Below, one piece after another: positions 52,917-60,062 of a DNA stretch of 64,000 bases. Numbering within the stretch: position 1 is the first letter of the stretch; every line of letters begins with the position of its first letter. Source of the DNA: Companilactobacillus mishanensis (GTDB lineage: Bacteria > Bacillota > Bacilli > Lactobacillales > Lactobacillaceae); contig NZ_RHON01000003.1 in assembly GCF_003946505.1 (NCBI RefSeq), forward strand, positions 124,001 through 188,000. The letters are read 5' to 3'. The translations under genes and the position numbers were made by a program. The notes under the pieces were generated by a model. That model did no database searches. It had not been told where the DNA came from and saw only the letters and a list, made by a program, of their open reading frames with translations.

Positions 52917-53912
52917 CTAGTTTTCTATAAGTTTCCTCAATTCATCTAATCTAGTGCGGGACAGTGGCAATTTCTCCTTAGACTTACCTTTCAAAATCAA
53001 AGTATAGCTGTTGCGAGAATAACTGATCAACTCCGAAATACGCTGCAAATTGACCAGATAGGAACGGTGGCAACGATAAAACCCAAAATGATTCAGCTTT
53101 TCTTCGAGATCATTCATTGTCAAAGCTGATGGAAAGTACTCATTACCGATCCTAATATTACTAACGCCATTGACGCTTTCAATAAAATCAATCTCATCAG
53201 GGCTGAAGAAAACTGTCTTATCAGCGATATTGCAGGCAACTTTAAAGACACGCTTGGGCATAAATGATGCCTCGGAATCATCATCACTAACATCAACATT
53301 CTGCTTCAAGTCAGTTTTTTCTAAGCCAACGTTTTGATTATACCGATAAACCGTATCACTTAAGATAATCAATTCTTCAGTATAATACGAAGTGCATAAC
53401 ACCGTTATACCGTTCGATCTAACGTAATCTAGTGCTTTTAGATACAATTCAATTCCATCATTAGTCAAGTTTCTTAGAGGACTTTCAATCAAAATTAACT
53501 TGGGAGAAAACATAAACATTCTAAATAAGTTGATACGCTCTCTTTGATTGGCAGTTAAATGCTTTATTTTGGTTTTCCAAACATCTTCAAGTGAAAAATG
53601 TGTCTTCAATTTGTCCAAGTCGTCAGTTTTTCCGACAATCGTTTGAAAAAATTTCAAATAAGCTTTAACAGTTAAGCTGTCATATAGTCCGTCCTCAATT
53701 ATTTCAGACAGAATCGTATTAGTATTATCGGCGACGATGTGACCACTAGTAGGAACCATCTTGCCAGTTATCAATTTAAAAAGAACCAAGCTTTCCTTAT
53801 GGGTCATTTTTATACCAATTTTAGATCCAGAGGCTACCTCTAAATCGATATTCTTCAAAATAACTTGTCCGCCATCTTGCTTCATTACTTTCTCTAACGA
53901 TACTAACGACAT
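52917..53912 (-). CDS. Degenerate ABC-ATPase fused to LytTR DNA-binding domain
   Basis: 331 aa from the ATG at 53912. Residues 1-200 follow an ABC-ATPase plan (LEKVMKQDGGQVILKNIDLEVASGSKIGIK at the start). Walker A is lost (KMTHKESLVLF in place of GxxGxGKST), the signature is degraded (LTANQRERINLFRMF) and Walker B has become LILIESP. Residues about 225-331 are a LytTR domain (FFSPDEIDFIESVNGVSNIRI, then FYRCHRSYLVNLQRISEL). It is a pseudo-ATPase regulator, probably sensing through pairing with a real ABC subunit. It lies 99 bp upstream of the ATPase-permease pair on the same strand, and probably controls them. Confidence 0.85.
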   Translation of the reverse strand: MSLVSLEKVMKQDGGQVILKNIDLEVASGSKIGIKMTHKESLVLFKLITGKMVPTSGHIVADNTNTILSEIIEDGLYDSLTVKAYLKFFQTIVGKTDDLDKLKTHFSLEDVWKTKIKHLTANQRERINLFRMFMFSPKLILIESPLRNLTNDGIELYLKALDYVRSNGITVLCTSYYTEELIILSDTVYRYNQNVGLEKTDLKQNVDVSDDDSEASFMPKRVFKVACNIADKTVFFSPDEIDFIESVNGVSNIRIGNEYFPSALTMNDLEEKLNHFGFYRCHRSYLVNLQRISELISYSRNSYTLILKGKSKEKLPLSRTRLDELRKLIEN

Positions 53913-54065
53913 ATTTTCCACTTTCTAACATTTATTCTAGTTATTAAATTATGGCACAAACTTAAACTACAAGCGACGTTGATTATGATGACTGAGATAG
54001 TTTCAATTGTAAAAAAGTTAAAACATCGGTATTTATTAACAACCAATACAATTTTTTGGTGTTGA

Positions 54066-54103
54066 ACAAAAAAATCCATCATCCCCAAAAGGGATAACAG
54101 ATT
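54066..54103 (-). terminator. Terminator of the alpha/beta-hydrolase gene
   Basis: On the minus strand AATC...ATCCC pairs with GGGAT...GATT, followed by seven T. It starts 12 bp after the stop codon. Confidence 0.8.
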
Positions 54104-54114
54104 CATCAGTAAAA

Positions 54115-54945
54115 TTAATTTTCTTTAGCTTTGGTAACAATATCATTGAATGAGAAGATTTCGTTAGCGATTTTTTCAGGTTGTTCTAACATTGCTGCAT
54201 GTCCGGCACCTTCAATATCACGAATCTTAACATCTGGAACTCGTTCCAAACTGGCTTTGGCATCTTTGATACCATCTTCGCCAAGAATTTGATCCTCTGT
54301 TCCGTATAACAACAAGGCTGGCTTAGGAAGTGCACGCAATCGTTTGTTCATTGACTTTTCTTCCAAGTATGCTGGAGCAATTTTCTGCAACTGCTTTGAA
54401 GTTTTACGTTCTACTTGTTTAGATGCTTCTTGAACGACTTTAGGATTACTCAATGTTGATGTATCAAATCCTTTGGCAAAATACAATTTAGCTTTGACTT
54501 GAGAACTTGCCATCATTCCACCTAGACGTGTTGTCATAGTGTTGATATAAGCGTATTTCTCGTTGGCTGGTGTATTCAACATAACGACATCTTTAACTGA
54601 AATATCATGCATTTCTGTCATTTGTGTGACGATCAAGCCACCGATTCCGTAACCGAATAAAGTTACATCCTTAACGATTCTAAGTTTTGCGATAGCTTCC
54701 CAAACTGCCCAGGCTTCGCTATCCATTTGATAATTTTCATCTTTAGCTGGATCTGACTTGCCGTGTCCCAACAAATCAACAGCTACAACTGTAAATCTTT
54801 TTTCTAGGAATGGAGTTATCTCATCGAAGTACTCTAGAGAAGCATCGATTCCATGAACTAGAACGATAATTTCTTTGTCGCTAGCAAGATCACCAGTAAC
54901 TTTGACGTTTACTTCACCATTTGATGTAAAAAGTTTTTGTTCCAA
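54115..54945 (-). CDS. Alpha/beta-hydrolase fold protein with altered nucleophile site
   Basis: 276 aa, TTG start with GAGG 8 nt upstream. The fold is clear: IIVLVHGIDASLEYFDEI (oxyanion HG), VVAVDLLGHGKSDPA, LLYGTEDQILG (acid) and IEGAGHAAMLEQPEKIA (catalytic His). The nucleophile elbow, normally GxSxG, reads LFGYGIGGLI, so the Ser position is Gly (codon GGA). Either the protein is not a classical serine hydrolase or uses the fold for binding. No signal peptide. Monocistronic. Confidence 0.85.
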   Translation of the reverse strand: MEQKLFTSNGEVNVKVTGDLASDKEIIVLVHGIDASLEYFDEITPFLEKRFTVVAVDLLGHGKSDPAKDENYQMDSEAWAVWEAIAKLRIVKDVTLFGYGIGGLIVTQMTEMHDISVKDVVMLNTPANEKYAYINTMTTRLGGMMASSQVKAKLYFAKGFDTSTLSNPKVVQEASKQVERKTSKQLQKIAPAYLEEKSMNKRLRALPKPALLLYGTEDQILGEDGIKDAKASLERVPDVKIRDIEGAGHAAMLEQPEKIANEIFSFNDIVTKAKEN

Positions 54946-55144
54946 ATTATTTTCCTCTTTTTTAAAAGACTTTGTATCAATTTTAATATACTTTGGAGAT
55001 TTTCTAAACCGTTTAATTGCTATGAAGCTAATTTAAGCGAAATATAACTCCAATGTTTGTAATCTATTTTTAAGTTCCATTTATTATTTTATAACTAATA
55101 TTGGTCTCAGCATACAAGATATGCGACAAGGAGGATTCACATTT

Positions 55145-55510
55145 ATGAAGAAATCAAGAAAAGCATTACTTATCTCAACAGTCGCCGTTTTGGCATTGGC
55201 ACCAGCCGCAACACTAGCAGTCGGATCATCAACAGCCAATGCCGCAGTTGCCAACGAACCTGCTCGAAAGGCTCCCGCAAAGCAACCCGCAAAACAACAG
55301 ACTCCAGCACCTAAAGCACCGTCAAAAAATAATGCACCTGCTCCAGAAAAAGTATCAACACCAGCTCCCGCACAGCCTGTTAAGGCTACTACACCAGCAC
55401 CTGCTAAACAACCACAGCCTGCAAAACAAGGACAGGTTAAACAACAAGTCCCTGCTCATACACAGCCTGCTAACAATCAACCAGCGCCCAAAGATGGCTT
55501 GGCTAGATAA
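55145..55510 (+). CDS. Small secreted Pro/Ala/Lys/Gln-rich protein
   Basis: 121 aa from the ATG at 55145 (AAGGAGGATT upstream). Signal peptide to about 39 (KALLISTVAVLALAPAATLAV, then cleavage after ANA). The mature part is a low-complexity chain of KAPAKQPAKQ and TPAPAK units, basic and disordered. It has no domain. The promoter, 5' leader hairpin and signal peptide are near-copies of those of the gene at 55673, so the two arose by duplication. This copy lacks the SLAP-like module, so it may be a truncated or repurposed paralogue. Possibly a wall-threading peptide. Confidence 0.72.
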   Translation: MKKSRKALLISTVAVLALAPAATLAVGSSTANAAVANEPARKAPAKQPAKQQTPAPKAPSKNNAPAPEKVSTPAPAQPVKATTPAPAKQPQPAKQGQVKQQVPAHTQPANNQPAPKDGLAR

Positions 55511-55531
55511 TTTTTATTAAATAATAAATCG

Positions 55532-55566
55532 TACCTTAGGATAATTAATTCCTAAGGTATTTTTTT
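55532..55566 (+). terminator. Terminator between the two small secreted proteins
   Basis: TACCTTAGG and CCTAAGGTA pair around AT-rich bases and are followed by seven T. Confidence 0.88.
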
Positions 55567-55672
55567 GACGAAAATACGAAAAATAGACATATACTTTTAA
55601 GCTCCATTTAATTTCGTTATCCTAATATACCCTTATAGCATACGAGATATGCATCAAGGAGGATTTACAATT

Positions 55673-56221
55673 ATGAAGAAATCAACAAGAACCTTAGTTA
55701 TCGCATCAGCCGTAGTTTTAGCATGGATCCCGGCTGCAGAGGCGTTTGCGGTTGGATCATCTGTAGCAAATGCGGATGTTGTTGGCTCTAATAATAATAA
55801 TTCTAAAGCACCTAGTTCCAGTAATATCGAAAATAATGGCCGTAAGAACGGCAGTAACTCTACTCCAACAAACAATAATGACTCTGCACCAAAAAATAAC
55901 AACGTTTCTACTAATAACAATATCCCGGCAAATACTAACAACAACTCAAATCCAGTCGGAACTAGCAATAATAATTCAAACCAAACCGCTGGATTATCTA
56001 ACGTTCAAAACCTAGCTTCCGGATCAGTTGTCAATCTATCTGGTCCCTCTGGTTTTGTATACACACTATTTAATTCATCAGTCGCAGTCGCAAATCGTGG
56101 TTTAGCTGGAGATACTTCCTGGGTAACTGACAAATCTGCTACCGACTCAAATGGCAATACATATTATCGAGTCTCGACAGACGAATGGGTTAAACAGTCC
56201 AGCGGCGTTACACTAAATTAA
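55673..56221 (+). CDS. Small secreted protein with Asn-rich linker and SLAP-like module
   Basis: 182 aa from the ATG at 55673 (AAGGAGGATTT upstream). Signal peptide to about 36 (RTLVIASAVVLAWIPAAEA, cleavage near ANA). Asn/Ser-rich linker about 40-110. The C-terminal module (about 115-182) has VYTLFNSSVAVANRGLAGD, then WVTDKSATDSNGNTYYRVST and DEWVKQ, matching the modules of the genes at 264 and 37675. The leader and signal peptide duplicate those of the gene at 55145. Probably attached to the wall by the module. Confidence 0.78.
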   Translation: MKKSTRTLVIASAVVLAWIPAAEAFAVGSSVANADVVGSNNNNSKAPSSSNIENNGRKNGSNSTPTNNNDSAPKNNNVSTNNNIPANTNNNSNPVGTSNNNSNQTAGLSNVQNLASGSVVNLSGPSGFVYTLFNSSVAVANRGLAGDTSWVTDKSATDSNGNTYYRVSTDEWVKQSSGVTLN

Positions 56222-56232
56222 TCACACAAAAA

Positions 56233-56266
56233 TAGCTCTTGATCATTGAGATCAGGAGCTGTTTTA
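56233..56266 (+). terminator. Terminator after the SLAP-like gene
   Basis: AGCTCTTGATC and GATCAGGAGCT pair over about 11 bp with one G-T type mismatch, followed by GTTTTAT. Confidence 0.75.
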
Positions 56267-56281
56267 TGTTAAAAATAGAAG

Positions 56282-56410
56282 CTAAATTGTATCGCGTCCA
56301 TCGGTTAAATCCTTTATCAGTTCCTGATGATTATCATACAATTTACTGATATTACCATTTTTGATATCTTCTATAGCTAAATCTAAATCGTTTGTATTTT
56401 TATCTGTCAT
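56282..56410 (-). CDS. Small hypothetical protein (42 aa)
   Basis: A 42-codon frame with ATG, a GAGG 10 nt upstream and a TAG stop. It reads MTDKNTNDLDLAIEDIKNG then NISKLYDNHQELIKDLTDG then RDTI. The composition (charged, helical, no low-complexity) is protein-like and the frame fits well between neighbours. No family is recognised. Coding status is a judgement. Confidence 0.45.
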   Translation of the reverse strand: MTDKNTNDLDLAIEDIKNGNISKLYDNHQELIKDLTDGRDTI

Positions 56411-56449
56411 GAAATTTACCTCAATGACATTGTATACACAATTGAATGT

Positions 56450-57937
56450 TTATGCTGCTTGAATCGAAGCAGTATTAGCTTGATCAACTTCGTTTAAAAA
56501 TCCTTGGATATTTTGTTGATATTGTTCTACCGCACCTTCAGCGTGTGCGTGGCCACCAACTGCTCCATCCAATACCCAGAGTTTCTTGATTGGAGCAACA
56601 CTAGCGTTATATAACGCTACACTCTCAGTGTCAGGAATAAAGTCATCATCCTCGGTTGTGATGAAGTATGAAGGAATTGTGATTTTAGCTACTGCGTCAA
56701 TTGGTGATGCGTCATCTAAGTCAAATCCTTGTTTTGCTTCATTGATCTTATCGACATTTTGCATAGTCTTGTCAAATGGGATAAGAGGAATCGAATTTAG
56801 TTTAATAGGAACAATCAATTTTCCTAAAGGACCATTGATCTTGTTCAATGCACCGTTATACAAAGAATTACCCAGTGATGTTAAGCTTGAAAAGCTGCAA
56901 TCAGCAATAACCGCTTTTACATTGCTTGGTAATTGTGGATCAGCGGCAGCATCTAAGGCCGTTGCTGCCCCCATTGATTGTCCATAATAAATAACTTCTT
57001 CATCAGGGCCAACCATACTGTCCATAACATTTACCCAATTTTTCCAGTCCTGACTATCGTAATAACCAAATGGAATATAGTCTCCGTCACCAGAGAATTG
57101 TCCACGTTGACTAGGCATCAAAACATTGTAACCCATGTTGTACCAAACGCCTGAGACGACTCCGACCCAATCTGGATGCTCTGTCCAGCCTTGACCTATG
57201 ATCACAGTCTGTTTGGAACCAGGATTAGCAACAAAGGTTGCAGTACTAGTTTCGTTTGGGAAACTAGATGAAGGAATAGTTAGTGTTTGCTTGTCAGCAA
57301 CGTTATCCCACCAGTCTTGTGCAGCATTATAGAATGTCTCACTTGCTGCTGGATCATATTTCTCACCTAGTCCACCATAAGCTCTTGAAGTATCGTAACG
57401 ATCAGGCTCTTGGATATCTTCAAGTTTGGAGTATGCGTCACTGCCTTTTCGTGAAAAACCAATTGGGAAAACTACTTTGGCAGCAGTTCCTGTAGTCACA
57501 TCCGTGATTTTATCATTAACGTCTGAAGCAATCTTTCCCAATAAAGTAGTTGGCTGATCAGTCGGTTCATTATTGAAATCAGCAGCTTTCATATCATCAG
57601 CAGAAGACGCCGTTACATTAGCATCATTAATAACATCAGGTGTTGTCCCAGTGTATAAGACTGAAGGAACATCTTGATATTCTGCGGTGCCAGCCTGAGT
57701 ATTCTGTTGTGTAGCTGGATTATCCTCACTTAAAACAACTACATTAGATTGATTAATTTGTGACTGGGAAGCAGTCTGATCATAGCTAACAGCTTCAGTT
57801 TGGCTAGTTGAATCGGCTGAACTTCCAGATGTAGTATCAGCAGAAGCATTACTAGTCGTGGCCATAAATGTTCCAGCCATGAATAAAGCGGCAAGGGAAG
57901 TTATATACCGTTTTTTCAAAGTAACTTTATGTTTCAT
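56450..57937 (-). CDS. Secreted alpha/beta hydrolase
   Basis: 495 aa, GGAGGGG upstream. Signal peptide 1-33 (KKRYITSLAALFMAGTFMA, cleavage after ASA). Ser/Thr/Gln-rich disordered region about 34-130. The hydrolase domain runs from about 225: VIIGQGWTEHPDW (oxyanion region), SQRGQFSGDGDYIPFGYYDSQDW, and the nucleophile elbow YYGQSMGAATALDAA (GxSxG, Ser about 314). FITTEDDDFIPDTES has the acid and VGGHAHAEGAVEQY the His. This resembles the DUF1749/BAAT-like secreted hydrolases of lactobacilli. Likely acts on esters or peptides outside the cell. Monocistronic. Confidence 0.85.
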   Translation of the reverse strand: MKHKVTLKKRYITSLAALFMAGTFMATTSNASADTTSGSSADSTSQTEAVSYDQTASQSQINQSNVVVLSEDNPATQQNTQAGTAEYQDVPSVLYTGTTPDVINDANVTASSADDMKAADFNNEPTDQPTTLLGKIASDVNDKITDVTTGTAAKVVFPIGFSRKGSDAYSKLEDIQEPDRYDTSRAYGGLGEKYDPAASETFYNAAQDWWDNVADKQTLTIPSSSFPNETSTATFVANPGSKQTVIIGQGWTEHPDWVGVVSGVWYNMGYNVLMPSQRGQFSGDGDYIPFGYYDSQDWKNWVNVMDSMVGPDEEVIYYGQSMGAATALDAAADPQLPSNVKAVIADCSFSSLTSLGNSLYNGALNKINGPLGKLIVPIKLNSIPLIPFDKTMQNVDKINEAKQGFDLDDASPIDAVAKITIPSYFITTEDDDFIPDTESVALYNASVAPIKKLWVLDGAVGGHAHAEGAVEQYQQNIQGFLNEVDQANTASIQAA

Positions 57938-58230
57938 GTTATTCCCCTCCTATAAAAATTATTCTAAGAATATCACAAAACAAGTTGGATTGGTACCGCT
58001 TACATAAAATAATATTAAAAAGTATATCGAAATAAGTAATTTAAATGAGTATTGATTGTATTTCAATTGTCCGATATGAACACATTTAGTTATTTTGTCT
58101 TATTTTTCAATTTAAATATAAGTAAATTGTAATTGGTATTTTGAGTTTCAAGGTTATCAGAGCTAAATCCACCGCAATCAGAGATAATTGTATTAAAATA
58201 TTAATATCTCAATTGGAAGTGAGTCGGCAA

Positions 58231-58542
58231 ATGATAAAAACATTAACTACCCAAAATTTTACATCTCGTGATACAAGCAAGGTCAACGTACTCAATTTTA
58301 GCAATGATTGGTGCTCACAATGTTATATGGAAAATCCAATAATCACTGCTGCAGCAGATAAATATGATAGTAAGCTAAATTTTTACACGATCAATGCCGA
58401 CAGCAATCCAGATTTGGTTGAAAAATACGACATCATGACCGCACCAACTATCATCATTGAAAAAAATGATCATATCGAGTATCGCACTACTACCTTCCTT
58501 GATAAGACACAATTAGACAATCTACTCAGATATTATCTATAA
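58231..58542 (+). CDS. Thioredoxin-family protein (WCSQC)
   Basis: 103 aa from the ATG at 58231 (GGAAGTGAGT upstream; a longer TTG frame from 58141 has no site). A thioredoxin fold: NVLNFSNDWCSQCYMENP holds the redox CxxC, and MTAPTIII is the cis-Pro block. The motif is WCSQC rather than WCGPC, suggesting a different redox potential or partner. No signal peptide, so cytoplasmic. It precedes a 53-aa membrane protein and a DsbB-like protein on the same strand, but a terminator hairpin lies between. Confidence 0.82.
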   Translation: MIKTLTTQNFTSRDTSKVNVLNFSNDWCSQCYMENPIITAAADKYDSKLNFYTINADSNPDLVEKYDIMTAPTIIIEKNDHIEYRTTTFLDKTQLDNLLRYYL

Positions 58543-58548
58543 CTATAG

Positions 58549-58599
58549 AAGCGTTCAAAATGATTTTTGTACTCAAAATCATCTTGGACGCTTGTTTTA
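58549..58599 (+). terminator. Terminator after the thioredoxin-like gene
   Basis: AAGCGTTCAAAATGATTTT and AAAATCATCTTGGACGCTT form an 18-bp imperfect stem, followed by GTTTTATT. Confidence 0.82.
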
Positions 58600-58723
58600 T
58601 TACATAATAAAAACTGAAATTTAACTTTTTGATTCATTGAGCGATTTTTGAAAAACGATAAGTGAAACCATTCATTTATCACTTTGGGAGTGGTAAAGTA
58701 CTAGTTGGAAAGGAAGCGATTTC

Positions 58724-58885
58724 ATGGACATTATCATTATGATAATCATTACCTTCATGTTTCTAAGGATGATTATTAAGGGGAAAGTGACAAAGGCCGA
58801 CTTCGCAATGTGGGCATTAATTGCCGTCTTAGTCTTGATCCTATTCAAATTGCATGCAACAAGTACCTTACCAATAAGTCTATAG
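58724..58885 (+). CDS. Small membrane protein (53 aa)
   Basis: A 53-codon frame with AAAGGAAG 6-8 nt before the ATG. Two hydrophobic stretches: MDIIIMIIITFMFLRMII (about 1-18) and FAMWALIAVLVLILFKL (about 27-43), with basic KGKVTKAD between them, so a helical hairpin is likely. It ends 18 bp before the DsbB-like gene, so it is probably the first gene of that operon. No family is recognised. Confidence 0.65.
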   Translation: MDIIIMIIITFMFLRMIIKGKVTKADFAMWALIAVLVLILFKLHATSTLPISL

Positions 58886-58903
58886 AAGGGGATATTTATA
58901 ATT

Positions 58904-59491
58904 ATGGAAACTGCAAATAAAGGTACCGCTACCTCAAAATTAGGCTTTTGGTTAGCGAACCTGTTCGTATTTGGATATAACTTTGTATTGGCAGGAGGAT
59001 TCTTCTTTCAATTCGCATTACACGAATTCCCATGCCCACTCTGTATGATTCAAAGATATTTTATGATGTTAGCAAGCTTCGGGCCACTATACATCATCAT
59101 TGCCACAAAGAATGGTACGATCAATCCACAAAAATTTATGCGGGGATATGGATTGTCAGCATTAGCTGCCTTCTTAGGTTCAACAGCCTCAATCAGACAA
59201 ATACTATTGCATATCGCACCAAATGACCCAGGTTACGGTTCAGCCGTTCTAGGCCTACATACGTACACTTGGGCATTAGTAAGTTTCGTTGTTGTAATTG
59301 TATTCTGTTCATTTATGATGATCTTCTCAAAAGAACTTTGTCCAAAAGGTGACGAGTATAACGTTATCGCAACAATCAACATTTGGATCTTCGCAGTATT
59401 GATAGTTGCAAACCTATTAGCAATTATCGCCGAAGAAGGATTCAATTTCTTACTACCATCAGATCCAACTAAATATTTACTATTTCAGTGA
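58904..59491 (+). CDS. DsbB-like disulfide bond formation protein
   Basis: 195 aa with four to five helices. The extracytoplasmic loop after the first helix carries HEFPCPLCMIQRYFMML, the quinone-linked CxxC of DsbB/BdbC (about 43-46). The later loop IAPNDPGYGSAVLGLHTYTW is typical of Gram-positive DsbB homologues but has no Cys, so the second redox pair of E. coli DsbB (Cys104-Cys130) is missing. The remaining Cys are in FCSFMM and ELCPKG, within or near the fourth helix. It would pass electrons from a thiol oxidase to quinone, linking it to the MenA quinone. Partner thioredoxin: possibly the protein at 58231. Confidence 0.82.
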   Translation: METANKGTATSKLGFWLANLFVFGYNFVLAGGFFFQFALHEFPCPLCMIQRYFMMLASFGPLYIIIATKNGTINPQKFMRGYGLSALAAFLGSTASIRQILLHIAPNDPGYGSAVLGLHTYTWALVSFVVVIVFCSFMMIFSKELCPKGDEYNVIATINIWIFAVLIVANLLAIIAEEGFNFLLPSDPTKYLLFQ

Positions 59492-59510
59492 TAAATAAAA
59501 CATATTAAAC

Positions 59511-59544
59511 AAAAATAACCAGTCGAATGACTGGTTATTTTTTT
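59511..59544 (+). terminator. Terminator of the DsbB-like operon
   Basis: AAAAATAACCAGTC and GACTGGTTATTTTT form a 14-bp perfect stem around GAAT, followed by more T. Confidence 0.92.
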
Positions 59545-59584
59545 ATCCACATTTATAGTTCACTTAAACTATAAGTTCATGTGA

Positions 59585-59590
59585 TATACT
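59585..59590 (+). promoter_or_regulatory. Promoter -10 of the Fst-type toxin RNA
   Basis: TATACT (-10) lies 47 bp before the toxin ATG. A CTTAAA lies 16 bp further upstream as a weak -35. Predicted start about 59597, so TTGCCTT would be at the very 5' end of the RNA. Confidence 0.6.
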
Positions 59591-59637
59591 TAGAAGTTGC
59601 CTTTACTCAATCTGGAAACAGTGAGGGGGTGAACGAG

Positions 59638-59721
59638 ATGTTCATAACGATCCTAGAGTCAATACTTGCGGGGTGCATTGTTGCACTTTTTAGTTACTGG
59701 TTGAATAACCGAAGCAAGTAG
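59638..59721 (+). CDS. Fst/Ldr-family type I toxin (27 aa)
   Basis: A 27-aa frame with GAGGGGG 8 nt before the ATG. It reads MFITILESILAGC then IVALFSYWLNNRSK. A short membrane helix ending in the VALFSYWL-NNR block followed by basic residues is the signature of the Fst (par of pAD1) toxins. The RNA start TTGCCTT (59597-59603) is complementary to AAGGCAA (59727-59733) after the stop codon, so the 5' end can fold back and hide the start region. An antisense RNA (59747-59814) and a shared terminator complete the locus. The peptide damages the membrane if the antitoxin RNA is lost. Strong match to the family plan. Confidence 0.88.
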   Translation: MFITILESILAGCIVALFSYWLNNRSK

Positions 59722-59746
59722 AGTTCAAGGCAATTTTCAACCAAAT

Positions 59747-59814
59747 AAAAAACCTCGGTATACGGCTACCGGGGTTTTTGTGTAAACAAAATGTTCTTAA
59801 CGATCCTTTTGTAC
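59747..59814 (-). ncRNA. Antisense antitoxin RNA (RNAII-like) of the Fst locus
   Basis: On the minus strand TATATT (59821-59826) is a -10; the RNA starts at about 59814 and ends at the hairpin CCTCGGTA/TACCGGGG, shared with the toxin RNA and working in both directions. The RNA contains AGGATCGTTAAGAACAT (59791-59807), complementary at 16 of 17 bases to the toxin start ATGTTCATAACGATCCT (59638-59654). Convergent RNAs with a common terminator and direct repeats over the start codon are the known par/Fst design, where pairing stops translation. Confidence 0.85.
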
Positions 59815-59829
59815 AAGAACAATATACCA

Positions 59830-60045
59830 CATGTCAGTGATTAACTAAAGCTTATTAGTCTAAATGAAGTTAATACGTGCCGGGTGTTTCGTTGCCCTCT
59901 TAAGTTACTGATTGAATAACAGAGGCAAGTATAATTTCAAGCAATATTCAACTAAAAAGAGCCTCGGTATTCCACTACCGGGGTTTTCATGTGAACAAAA
60001 TGTTATACCTTTTTCCAACATGAATATACCACATGTCAGTGATAA
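59830..60045 (+). pseudogene. Decayed tandem copy of the Fst toxin-antitoxin locus
   Basis: A diverged repeat of the whole locus. The ATG at 59864 gives MKLIRAGCFVALLSY, then TGA (59909-59911) replaces the Trp codon TGG of copy 1; the frame goes on LNNRGKY after the stop. About 17 bp (most of the first direct repeat) and the strong ribosome binding site are missing. The terminator (CCTCGGTA...TACCGGGG) and the antisense -10 (AATATA) are kept. The toxin half is broken and the antitoxin half may still be made. Confidence 0.8.
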
Positions 60046-60062
60046 AGTGTAGCTTTTTAATG

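Noticed and set aside
55239-55520. Gln/His/Leu-rich frame over the small Pro/Ala-rich protein
   Set aside because: Frame-shifted reading of low-complexity codons with no start signal.
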